A stretch of 64,000 nucleotides of DNA from an uncultured Spirochaetales bacterium (GTDB taxonomy: Bacteria > Spirochaetota > Spirochaetia > JAFGXN01). The notes under the pieces are model-generated. The model made no database searches. It was given only the letters and a program-made list of their open reading frames with translations, and had not been told where the DNA came from. A program made the translations under genes and the position numbers. This document shows positions 15,934 through 23,289 of this stretch, piece by piece (positions within the stretch are counted from its first letter, which is position 1; every line of letters begins with the position of its first letter). The DNA lies in contig CASEOG010000001.1 of NCBI GenBank assembly GCA_949289575.1, forward strand, positions 212,671 to 276,670, read 5' to 3'.

Positions 15934-17340
15934 TCAGCGGTCAAGGAAAAAGCGAATGATCGCCGTTTTTGTTTTCGTATACGGACGATAAATAAACGGC
16001 CAATCGACAGAAAGGCGCTTTTCGACCACTCCTTTGCTGTGTGAAAACGCTTCAAATCCCAAACGACCGTGATAAAAACCAATGCCGCTGTTTCCGACGC
16101 CGCCGAACGGTAAATGAGGATTGGCTAAGTGAATAATGACTTCGTTGACGCAGCCGCCGCCGAATTTGAACCGAGACACAAGGGCATCGGTCTCTTTTTT
16201 GCTCTTAGAGAAGAGATAAAACGCCAGCGGCTGCGGATTGCGGCCGATAATCCGTTCCAAATCCCCGACAGTCTCATACGTCAAAACCGGCAGCACGGGA
16301 CCGAAAATTTCCTCTTTCAAACACTCCAAATCTGTCGAAGCGTCATTGATGTCAATCGTCACCGGCGCCATCAGCCGCTCCTGCGGACGGTGGCCGCCGC
16401 AAACGGTCACTGTACAACCGGCTTTTTCCGCCTCTTCTATCATTTTCAGCAAGCGGTTGTACGCCCGATCGCTAATCAAATGAGGCAAACGGTCGTCGGA
16501 ATCGGTTTGTCGGAACCGTTTTCTAAATTCCTCGTTGACAAAGGCGAGAAAACGGTCTTTTACGCTTTTGTGCGCAATCACGTAATCGGGCGCCACGCAC
16601 GTCTGTCCCGCATTCAGCATCTTTCCCCAAACCAGTTTTTGAGCGGCGAATTTCAAATCCGCATTCTCCATGACGATGAACGGCGATTTTCCGCCCAGCT
16701 CCAGAATAGCAGGCGTCAGATTTCCGGCAACCTTTTGATAAATCGAAATTCCGACAGCGCGGCTGCCCGTAAAAAAGAGAAAATCCCATTGAAATTCCAA
16801 TAAAACATCGGCTTTCGAAGAATCGCAAAGAACAACATACGCCAATTCGGGAGGCAGCGCTTCTTTAAAAATCGCGGCTGTCACCTCCGCCGTTCGCCGC
16901 GTCTGCGTTGAAGGGCGCAGAACAACGGTATTGCCTGCCGCCAACGCCGATAAAGCCGGCATCATCAGCAGCTGAAACGGATAATTCCACGGCGACATCA
17001 CCAAAACTGTGCCGTAAGGTTCTCTGTAAATGCGGCCTGTCGTAAAAATCTGATGAATCGGCGTTTGGACCCGTTTCGGCCGCGCCCATCGCCTTAAATG
17101 GCGAATGGTGTGTTTCAGCTCCGAAAGAACGAGCGCCGTCTCTGTTTCAACAATTTCCAATTCCGGTTTATTGAAATCGTCAATCATTGCCTGAATCAGT
17201 TCTTTTTCATGACGACGGACGGATGCTTCCAGTTTTTTCAGCGCCTCAATCCGCTTTTTGGGAGGAAAGAACGAACCGTCTGCCAACGTTTTTTTCTGCT
17301 TTGCGTATACTTCGGCAATCTCTTGTCTCAACGATTCCAT
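15934..17340 (-). CDS. aldehyde dehydrogenase (class 3 / fatty-aldehyde type)
   Basis: A 468-residue NAD(P)-dependent aldehyde dehydrogenase that oxidises an aldehyde to the carboxylate. The general-base Glu is in LELGGKSPFIV near 210 and the catalytic Cys is in NAGQTCVAPDYV near 242. The cofactor segment MSPWNYPFQL near 113 and the C-terminal NPHLPFGGVGNSGIG are intact. The short length and EVIIHLANPHLPFGG arrangement match class 3 and fatty or coniferyl aldehyde enzymes. A strong AGGGGG site precedes the ATG. It lies 34 bases after alaS on the same strand with no terminator between, so it may be transcribed from the alaS promoter. The aldehyde is not known. Confidence 0.92.
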   Translation of the reverse strand: MESLRQEIAEVYAKQKKTLADGSFFPPKKRIEALKKLEASVRRHEKELIQAMIDDFNKPELEIVETETALVLSELKHTIRHLRRWARPKRVQTPIHQIFTTGRIYREPYGTVLVMSPWNYPFQLLMMPALSALAAGNTVVLRPSTQTRRTAEVTAAIFKEALPPELAYVVLCDSSKADVLLEFQWDFLFFTGSRAVGISIYQKVAGNLTPAILELGGKSPFIVMENADLKFAAQKLVWGKMLNAGQTCVAPDYVIAHKSVKDRFLAFVNEEFRKRFRQTDSDDRLPHLISDRAYNRLLKMIEEAEKAGCTVTVCGGHRPQERLMAPVTIDINDASTDLECLKEEIFGPVLPVLTYETVGDLERIIGRNPQPLAFYLFSKSKKETDALVSRFKFGGGCVNEVIIHLANPHLPFGGVGNSGIGFYHGRLGFEAFSHSKGVVEKRLSVDWPFIYRPYTKTKTAIIRFFLDR

Positions 17341-17374
17341 TTAATATTCCCCCTTTTATTTTTTCGAACAGCTT

Positions 17375-19168
17375 CTATTTTTCTAAAATCGCCCGAATTC
17401 TCCGCACACCCGATGACGACGACTGCTCCTTTTGAATTTTAAAGTGCCCCATTGTGCCGGTCCGTTCGACATGCGGACCGCCGCACACCTCTTTCGAAAA
17501 ATCACCGACCGTGTAAACCTTGACATCGGTTTCGTATTTATCGCCGAAAAAGGCGTAAGCGCCTTCCGCTTTGGCCTTCTCCAGCGGCATGACCTCCATG
17601 GTGACCGGTAAATCGCGGGCAATGGCATCATTGACCAGCGCCTCGACACGGGCAATCTGCTCGTCGGTCATTTTTTCGGGGTGGGTAAAGTCAAACCGCA
17701 ACCGTTCCGCCGTAATGTTGCTGCCCATCTGGCGGACATGGTCGCCGAGAACCATGTGCAGCGCTTTGTGGAGCAAATGCGTTGCGGTGTGAAGTGCTGT
17801 CGTCATTTCGGAATTGTCGGCCAAACCGCCTTTAAACGTTTTTTCGGCTCCCTGTTTCGAAAGCTCCTGATGCTTTTTAAACGCTTCGTCGAATCCTTCA
17901 CGGTCGACCGTCAGCCCGTGCTCGGCCGCCAGTTCTTCCGTAATTTCGACCGGAAATCCGAATGTATCGTAGAGCCGGAAAGCGACACGTCCCGGAATCA
18001 CTTTCTGCGGATTTTTCAGAAGATTCGGCACCAGTTTTTCAAACTCCTGAAGCCCTTTGGAAAGGGTCTGCCGGAATCGCTCTTCCTCTTTTTCAAGCTC
18101 TTCGAGAATAAAGGCTTCGTTGCGTCCCATTTCCGGATACGGTTCTTTGTACATATCGATGACGATACGGGCCGGCACCGACAGAAAGTGTTCGTTAATC
18201 CCCAGTTTGCGGCCGTGGCGCACCGCACGCCGAATCAACCGCCGTAAAATATACCCCTGACCGAGGTTGGACGGTTTCACACCGCGGTCGTCGCCCAAAA
18301 TAAAAGAGGCTGTCCGAATGTGATCGGCGATAATCCGCAAGGAAATATCGGTCTCTTCGTTTTCGCCGTAAGTCACCGAAGCCAAATCGCCGACCGCCTT
18401 TAAAATCGGCCGGAAGATTTCGGTATCGTAAACCGATTTCTTCCCCTGCATCATCGTGACGGTCCGTTCGATCCCCATACCCGTGTCGACACATTGACGC
18501 GACATCGGCAAAAAGGTTCCGTCTTTCTGTTTGTTATACTGCATAAAGACGTCGTTCCAAATTTCAAAGAAACGGCCGCAGGAACAGCCGCCGGGACGGC
18601 AGTCGGGGCCGCACGGTTCTTTTCCGGTATCGATAAACATTTCCGTATCGGGACCGCACGGACCGGTTTCGCCGGCAGGCCCCCACCAGTTATCTTCTTT
18701 CGGCAGAAAGTAAATCCGCTCTTCGGGAATACCGAGACTTTTCCAAATGGCCGCCGATTCTTCGTCGCGCGGGGCATCCTCATCGCCGGCAAAAACGGTG
18801 ACCGACAGCTTTGACGGATCGAATCCGAGCCACTGCGGCGATGTCAGAAATTCGAAACTCATCGGAATCATCTCTTTCTTAAAATAGTCGCCGAGACTCC
18901 AGTTGCCGAGCATTTCGAAACAGGTCAGATGCAGCGCATCGCCGACCGCATCGATATCTCCCGTACGGATACATTTCTGATAGTCGGTTAAACGTGTCCC
19001 GGCCGGATGGTCTTCTCCCAACAGATACGGAACCAGCGGATGCATGCCCGCCGTCGTAAACAAAACCGTCGGATCGTTTTCCGGAATCAGCGAACTGCCC
19101 GGAATCTGTTTATGTCCTTTCGAGACAAAAAAATCGATGTATTTCTTTCTTAATTCGTTCGGTGTCAT
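17375..19168 (-). CDS. alaS: alanyl-tRNA synthetase, short spirochaete form
   Basis: A 597-residue class II synthetase that charges tRNA-Ala. The catalytic domain spans about 1-240, with motif 2 near TCFEMLGNWSLGDYFKK. The tRNA-recognition helices follow to about 440. The editing domain has its zinc ligands in HTATH (His460, His464) and CGGPH (Cys562, His566). The protein stops right after editing, so the C-terminal DHHA1/C-Ala domain of the 876-residue E. coli enzyme is missing. That also holds for the Borrelia and Treponema enzymes. A Cys-rich insert (Cys186, 190, 195, 197) sits in the catalytic domain. The promoter at 19175-19203 would start the mRNA at the ATG itself. Confidence 0.96.
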   Translation of the reverse strand: MTPNELRKKYIDFFVSKGHKQIPGSSLIPENDPTVLFTTAGMHPLVPYLLGEDHPAGTRLTDYQKCIRTGDIDAVGDALHLTCFEMLGNWSLGDYFKKEMIPMSFEFLTSPQWLGFDPSKLSVTVFAGDEDAPRDEESAAIWKSLGIPEERIYFLPKEDNWWGPAGETGPCGPDTEMFIDTGKEPCGPDCRPGGCSCGRFFEIWNDVFMQYNKQKDGTFLPMSRQCVDTGMGIERTVTMMQGKKSVYDTEIFRPILKAVGDLASVTYGENEETDISLRIIADHIRTASFILGDDRGVKPSNLGQGYILRRLIRRAVRHGRKLGINEHFLSVPARIVIDMYKEPYPEMGRNEAFILEELEKEEERFRQTLSKGLQEFEKLVPNLLKNPQKVIPGRVAFRLYDTFGFPVEITEELAAEHGLTVDREGFDEAFKKHQELSKQGAEKTFKGGLADNSEMTTALHTATHLLHKALHMVLGDHVRQMGSNITAERLRFDFTHPEKMTDEQIARVEALVNDAIARDLPVTMEVMPLEKAKAEGAYAFFGDKYETDVKVYTVGDFSKEVCGGPHVERTGTMGHFKIQKEQSSSSGVRRIRAILEK

Positions 19169-19174
19169 ACTTCC

Positions 19175-19203
19175 ATATTATGAATAAAGCGGAGAGTTGT
19201 CAA
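19175..19203 (-). promoter_or_regulatory. strong sigma-70 promoter of alaS, implying a leaderless mRNA
   Basis: A perfect -35 TTGACA at 19203-19198, a 17-base spacer and a -10 TAATAT at 19180-19175. Only 6 bases separate the -10 from the ATG, so transcription should begin at or beside the start codon. Confidence 0.75.
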
Positions 19204-19209
19204 GATTGA

Positions 19210-20643
19210 TTAAACGTAATTCTCGTTGGGATCGTAAATTCGAACCTCGCCTTGCAGCTGCAGTTTGCGGATATGGTGCAGAAATGCTTTTGTGGCCTTT
19301 TCGACATCTTCCCGTTTCATCGGTCCCAGCAGCTCGCGCTCGTACCGGATAATCGCCGCCCGCCGTTCGGAAACGGCACCGTAGATTTTATTCTCGATTT
19401 CGCGGCTTTTTCCTTTTAAAATGACCGCCAGATCGACATCGTTATATTCCTGAAGAACCTTCTGTAAATCGGGCTGATTAATATTCAAAATCATATCGAT
19501 TGTCAATAATTTATCTTTCACATCGCGGGAGAGAAGCGGATCTTCCGAACGCAGCTCTTCGATAATTTCGCTCTCCAACTGCGGCGAAACATATTTAAGA
19601 ATATTGGCCAATGCGCCGCTGCCGTCGACCGGATCGGTTTTCACCTGTCCGATTTTGCGGAAATTATTTTGAAGCCGTTCTTCGACAATCGTCAGCGCCA
19701 TCGCCGACGGTTTTTTCCGATGCGCCATTTTGCGGACAATATCGATTTGCATCTGCTCGGAAAAACTTTTCAGCAGTTCGGAAGCGGTTTTCTTGGGCAG
19801 ATTGGGAATAATCAACGCAATGACATCGGGAGATTCTTTTTTCAACAGCAGAAAAAGCTGCGTGACATCGGCATCGGCCAAAAACGAAAACGGTTTTTCG
19901 ACCGCATCCGGCACCGCTTTCTGCAAAAAGGAACGTCCTTTTTCCACTCCCAACGCATTTTCCAAAATCGTCCGCGCCGTATCGACACCGCCGTGCGGAT
20001 CTATGATCCGGTCCTTAATGTTCTTAAACTCCCTTAAAATAACCAACGCCTCGTCGGCCCCCACCGGCGGCAGCGTTTCCATTTCACGTAAAATATCGGC
20101 CACCTCGGCGGAAGTGAGCTGATTGAGTACGGCACCGGCACGCTCCTGACCGAGCAGCATCAGAAACTTGGCCGCTTTGCGAACGCCTTTGACTTCCAGC
20201 CCCTGCTTGACCAGACCGGCCGACTCGTTACGATCAAAATAGGCCGGATTGCGGTCGGGCGCAAATCCGCGGCTTTCGACATTGGAATGAACCTCTTCCC
20301 GCAGCTTCTTCAAATCAAGTGTCGCCCCGGCCGGCTGCGAATCGAAAACCTGCTGCCCGGGTGCCGGCTTCAGCTCCGAAAAAACAGCCCGCGCCGCCTG
20401 CGGCGTCGCGCCTCTTTCCGCTGCGGCCGCCCTTCCCCCCGCAGCCGCCCTTCCCGCATCCGCCGCCGAAGCGGCCGGCGGTACCGCTTTCCGGGCCTGT
20501 GCCGAAGCGGCTGACGGCTGCCGTGCCGTTTGCGGCTGTCCGAAACCGGCCGAACCCGGTTCGGAAGCGGCCGGCGGCGAACCCGAAGCTTTCATATCCT
20601 TCATCTTTTTATAAACATCAATCCCGGAAAGTTGCTTTGCCAT
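19210..20643 (-). CDS. fliG: flagellar motor switch protein FliG paralogue (FliG1-like)
   Basis: A 477-residue FliG homologue. Residues 1-125 are a low-complexity Ala/Pro/Arg-rich extension not found in the 331-residue E. coli protein. The FliG core begins near 150 (VKGVRKAAKFLMLLGQERAG), with the middle domain near 250-330 and the C-terminal domain near 370-460. The EHPQ motif reads ESPD, and the torque-helix Asp pair reads Tyr-Glu (ERRAAIIRYEREL), while the LKG Lys remains. Spirochaetes carry two FliG proteins, and the divergent FliG1 has been reported to act apart from the main rotor in Borrelia. This copy fits FliG1. It has no Shine-Dalgarno, and its promoter predicts a leaderless transcript. 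Confidence 0.85.
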   Translation of the reverse strand: MAKQLSGIDVYKKMKDMKASGSPPAASEPGSAGFGQPQTARQPSAASAQARKAVPPAASAADAGRAAAGGRAAAAERGATPQAARAVFSELKPAPGQQVFDSQPAGATLDLKKLREEVHSNVESRGFAPDRNPAYFDRNESAGLVKQGLEVKGVRKAAKFLMLLGQERAGAVLNQLTSAEVADILREMETLPPVGADEALVILREFKNIKDRIIDPHGGVDTARTILENALGVEKGRSFLQKAVPDAVEKPFSFLADADVTQLFLLLKKESPDVIALIIPNLPKKTASELLKSFSEQMQIDIVRKMAHRKKPSAMALTIVEERLQNNFRKIGQVKTDPVDGSGALANILKYVSPQLESEIIEELRSEDPLLSRDVKDKLLTIDMILNINQPDLQKVLQEYNDVDLAVILKGKSREIENKIYGAVSERRAAIIRYERELLGPMKREDVEKATKAFLHHIRKLQLQGEVRIYDPNENYV

Positions 20644-20649
20644 AACAAA

Positions 20650-20678
20650 ATCATATCACAACAGCGGCGAATCTGCAA
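20650..20678 (-). promoter_or_regulatory. sigma-70 promoter of fliG, implying a leaderless mRNA
   Basis: A -35 TTGCAG at 20678-20673, a 17-base spacer and a -10 TATGAT at 20655-20650. The ATG follows after 6 bases. Confidence 0.65.
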
Positions 20679-20735
20679 CCGTTTTTCCCTCCGGCCGCAA
20701 ACGGCAATCCGGCAAAACGGATGCTCTCTCCCGAT

Positions 20736-20760
20736 ATAAAAAAACCCGCCTTACGGCGGG
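20736..20760 (-). terminator. intrinsic terminator of the malate dehydrogenase - malic enzyme operon
   Basis: A 6-base G/C stem (CCCGCC / GGCGGG) with a 4-base loop, at 20745-20760. On the minus strand it is followed by a run of eight T. Confidence 0.85.
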
Positions 20761-20796
20761 CCTTCCCTTCCGGCGGCAACCGTACGGCGCCGTCGT

Positions 20797-22080
20797 TCAG
20801 TTCCAGTATTTTTCCATCCGTTTTTTCAACCGGTCGCGGTAAGCGTCCCAATCGGTAATCGGTTCGGCAGCAATGCCTTCGTCGCAGGCCGCTTTCGCCA
20901 CCGCCACCGCTTCCCATTCGATCACACGCGGGTCGAACGGTTTCGGTACAATGTAGCGCGGACCGAAAGAGAACTTCTCTCCGCCGTACGCTTTTGCGAC
21001 AATGTCGGGAACCGGTTCTTTGGCCAGTGCCGCCAACGCCTTGGCCGCCGCCATTTTCATTCCTTCGGTAATCGCGGACGCCTTCACGTCGAGCGCACCG
21101 CGGAAAATAAACGGGAAACCGAGAACATTGTTGATCTGATTCGGATAATCGCTGCGGCCCGTTGCCATAATCACATTCGGATTGGCTGCCAGAGCGGTTT
21201 CCGGCAGAATTTCCGGGTTCGGATTGGCCATCGCGAAAATAATCGGCTGCGGACTCATCGTCTTCACCATGTCGCCGGTCAAAACATCGGCAACCGACAG
21301 ACCGACAAAAACATCGGCACCGACCAGAGCATCGGCCAGCGTCCGCGCTTCCGTTGCCACCGCCAATTCTTCTTTTTCGGCATTCAGTCCGGGGCGGCCT
21401 TTGTAAATGACCCCCTTGCTGTCGCACATCAGCAGGTTTTCTTTTTTGACACCCGCCGCGATAAACATTTTCGCACAGGAGACTCCGGCCGCACCGGCCC
21501 CGTTGAAAACACATTTCAGTTCGGACAACGGTTTCCCGACCACTTCGGCCGCATTGATAATCCCGGCGGTACAGATAATGGCCGTTCCGTGCTGGTCATC
21601 GTGCATAATCGGAATCGAACACTCTTTAATCAGCGTCTGTTCGATTTCGAAACATTCGGGCGCCTTGATGTCTTCGAGGTTGACACCGCCGAATGTCGGC
21701 TCCATCGCTTTGACGATTTCGATGATTTTTTTCGGATCTTTTTCGTTCAGCTCGATGTCGAACACATCAATGTCGGCGAACCGTTTAAACAGAACGCCTT
21801 TTCCTTCCATAACCGGTTTCGAAGCCAGTGCCCCGCGGTCGCCCAATCCGAGAATGGCGGTTCCGTTGGAAATGACGGCCACCAGGTTCCCTTTCGACGT
21901 GTATTTGTAGGCATCCGCCGGCCGGTCGGCAATTTCGAGTACCGGTTTGGCGACACCGGGTGTATAAGCCAGCGACAAATCGTCCGCCGTCACACACGGC
22001 TTTGTCGGCACGACACTCACTTTTCCGGGAACCCCGTCCCGGCTGTGATATTCCAATGCTTTTTCTTTTAATTCATCCAT
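20797..22080 (-). CDS. NAD(P)-dependent malic enzyme
   Basis: A 427-residue cytosolic enzyme that decarboxylates malate oxidatively to pyruvate and CO2. The N-terminal malic domain has AYTPGVAKPVLEIA near 38-51 and NGTAILGLGDRGALASKPVM near 73-92, with metal-ligand acidic residues in IDVFDIELNEKDPK and GGVNLEDIKAPECFEIE. The dinucleotide-binding site VFNGAGAAGVSCAKMF is near 189. It is the short bacterial form without a phosphotransacetylase tail. It follows the malate/lactate dehydrogenase gene by 11 bases, forming a two-gene operon ended by the terminator at 20736-20760. Cofactor preference (NAD or NADP) cannot be settled by eye. Confidence 0.93.
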   Translation of the reverse strand: MDELKEKALEYHSRDGVPGKVSVVPTKPCVTADDLSLAYTPGVAKPVLEIADRPADAYKYTSKGNLVAVISNGTAILGLGDRGALASKPVMEGKGVLFKRFADIDVFDIELNEKDPKKIIEIVKAMEPTFGGVNLEDIKAPECFEIEQTLIKECSIPIMHDDQHGTAIICTAGIINAAEVVGKPLSELKCVFNGAGAAGVSCAKMFIAAGVKKENLLMCDSKGVIYKGRPGLNAEKEELAVATEARTLADALVGADVFVGLSVADVLTGDMVKTMSPQPIIFAMANPNPEILPETALAANPNVIMATGRSDYPNQINNVLGFPFIFRGALDVKASAITEGMKMAAAKALAALAKEPVPDIVAKAYGGEKFSFGPRYIVPKPFDPRVIEWEAVAVAKAACDEGIAAEPITDWDAYRDRLKKRMEKYWN

Positions 22081-22091
22081 AATTCTGATCC

Positions 22092-23231
22092 TTATTTTTC
22101 AAACGGGAAATGATAATCGAGATTGAATCTGTCACGGATATCAATCATATTTTTCTGCAGCGAAACGGGCACCGGACAGCCGTGATCTTTGCGGTACTGC
22201 CATGCCAGATATTCTTTCTCGCCGGCGGTAAAAATTCTTTCGGCCCCCGGAGCCGGAGTCGACGCTCTCAACTCGCGCAGAATCGAGCCGGCAATCTTTT
22301 TGAAGATTTCGACACCCATAAATTTGGCCGGGTTGATGGCAATAAAGAAATGTCCCAACAGAATCGGTTTCGGTTTTCCGTTTTCGTCGACACCGTTGAG
22401 CATCTTCATATAATCGTTATCCTGCAGAGCCGTCGACAGAATTTCGACAACAGTCGCGTAACCGAAACCTTTGTAACCGCCGGTTGTTTCACCCAGTCCG
22501 CCGAGCGGAGTCAGTGCCGCTTTTCCTTTTGTCAGGTCAACCAGAACCTGCTGTGTGTCGGTGCGGCTCTTTCCGTCAAGACCGATGACCCATCCTTCCG
22601 GCAGATCTTTTCCGGCCCGGCCGTAAACCTCGATTTTACCGCGTTGGGACACCGAAGTGGCACAGTCCAGAACAAACGGAAAAGCTTCGTCTGTCGGAAT
22701 CCCGAATGTCAAAGGATTGGTTCCCAGCATATTTTCCACACCGAATGTCGGCGCGATACTCGGCCGGGCATTGGTTCCGGTGATACCGATCATATTTTCT
22801 TTGGTTGCCATCGTCGCATAATAACCGGCGATTCCGTAATGGGTGGAATGACGGACAACTGTCATTCCGATTCCGTATTCTTTGGCTTTTTCGATAGCCA
22901 TCGACATCGCTTTATGCGAAACGACATGCCCCATACCGTTGTTGCCGTCGAGAACGGCAACCGCTTTGTCGTCTTTCAAAATATCGATTTTCGTTGTCGG
23001 ACTCTGCGTTCCGGCATCGATGCGGTCGAGATAAATGGGTTTCAGGCGGCCGATTCCGTGAGAGTCGATTCCTCGTTTATCCGATTCGATGAGAACATCA
23101 CTGACGATGTCGGCATCTTCCTTCGGAACACCGTATGCCATCAGAGCATCTTTCATGAACCGCTCCAGAGTTTCGAAATCCAACCATGCACAATCTTTGT
23201 ACTGTTTCGGGTAATCTTCAATATATCCCAT
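22092..23231 (-). CDS. malate/L-lactate (Ldh-family) dehydrogenase
   Basis: A 379-residue NAD(P)-dependent 2-hydroxyacid dehydrogenase of the Ldh/malate-sulfolactate family, unrelated to classical Rossmann LDH. The catalytic His lies in VVRHSTHYGIAGYY near 125-138. Other family marks are RGIDSHGIGRLKPIYLDRID, GTNARPSIAPTFG and MLGTNPLTFGIP. The C-terminus carries a roughly 30-residue extension beyond the core. GGAGG precedes the ATG, and the promoter at 23252-23280 contains a palindrome that could bind a regulator. Paired with malic enzyme, it likely interconverts malate and oxaloacetate, or another 2-hydroxy/2-oxo acid pair, in fermentative carbon flow. The precise substrate is uncertain. 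Confidence 0.88.
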   Translation of the reverse strand: MGYIEDYPKQYKDCAWLDFETLERFMKDALMAYGVPKEDADIVSDVLIESDKRGIDSHGIGRLKPIYLDRIDAGTQSPTTKIDILKDDKAVAVLDGNNGMGHVVSHKAMSMAIEKAKEYGIGMTVVRHSTHYGIAGYYATMATKENMIGITGTNARPSIAPTFGVENMLGTNPLTFGIPTDEAFPFVLDCATSVSQRGKIEVYGRAGKDLPEGWVIGLDGKSRTDTQQVLVDLTKGKAALTPLGGLGETTGGYKGFGYATVVEILSTALQDNDYMKMLNGVDENGKPKPILLGHFFIAINPAKFMGVEIFKKIAGSILRELRASTPAPGAERIFTAGEKEYLAWQYRKDHGCPVPVSLQKNMIDIRDRFNLDYHFPFEK

Positions 23232-23251
23232 ACTTGTCCTCCAACGGATTT

Positions 23252-23280
23252 ATTTTAAACAGCTGTTTTTAAAAAGTCAA
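23252..23280 (-). promoter_or_regulatory. sigma-70 promoter of the malate dehydrogenase - malic enzyme operon
   Basis: A -35 TTGACT at 23280-23275, a 17-base spacer and a -10 TAAAAT at 23257-23252. It starts only 10 bases after the stop of the cardiolipin synthase gene, with no terminator between. Confidence 0.75.
23257..23268. promoter_or_regulatory. palindrome in the promoter spacer, possible operator
   Basis: The perfect 12-base palindrome AAACAGCTGTTT covers the -10-proximal part of the spacer and touches the -10 box. Complementarity resumes a few bases out on both sides. A repressor bound here would block RNA polymerase. No regulator gene is adjacent. Confidence 0.4.
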
Positions 23281-23289
23281 ATCTTTTTT

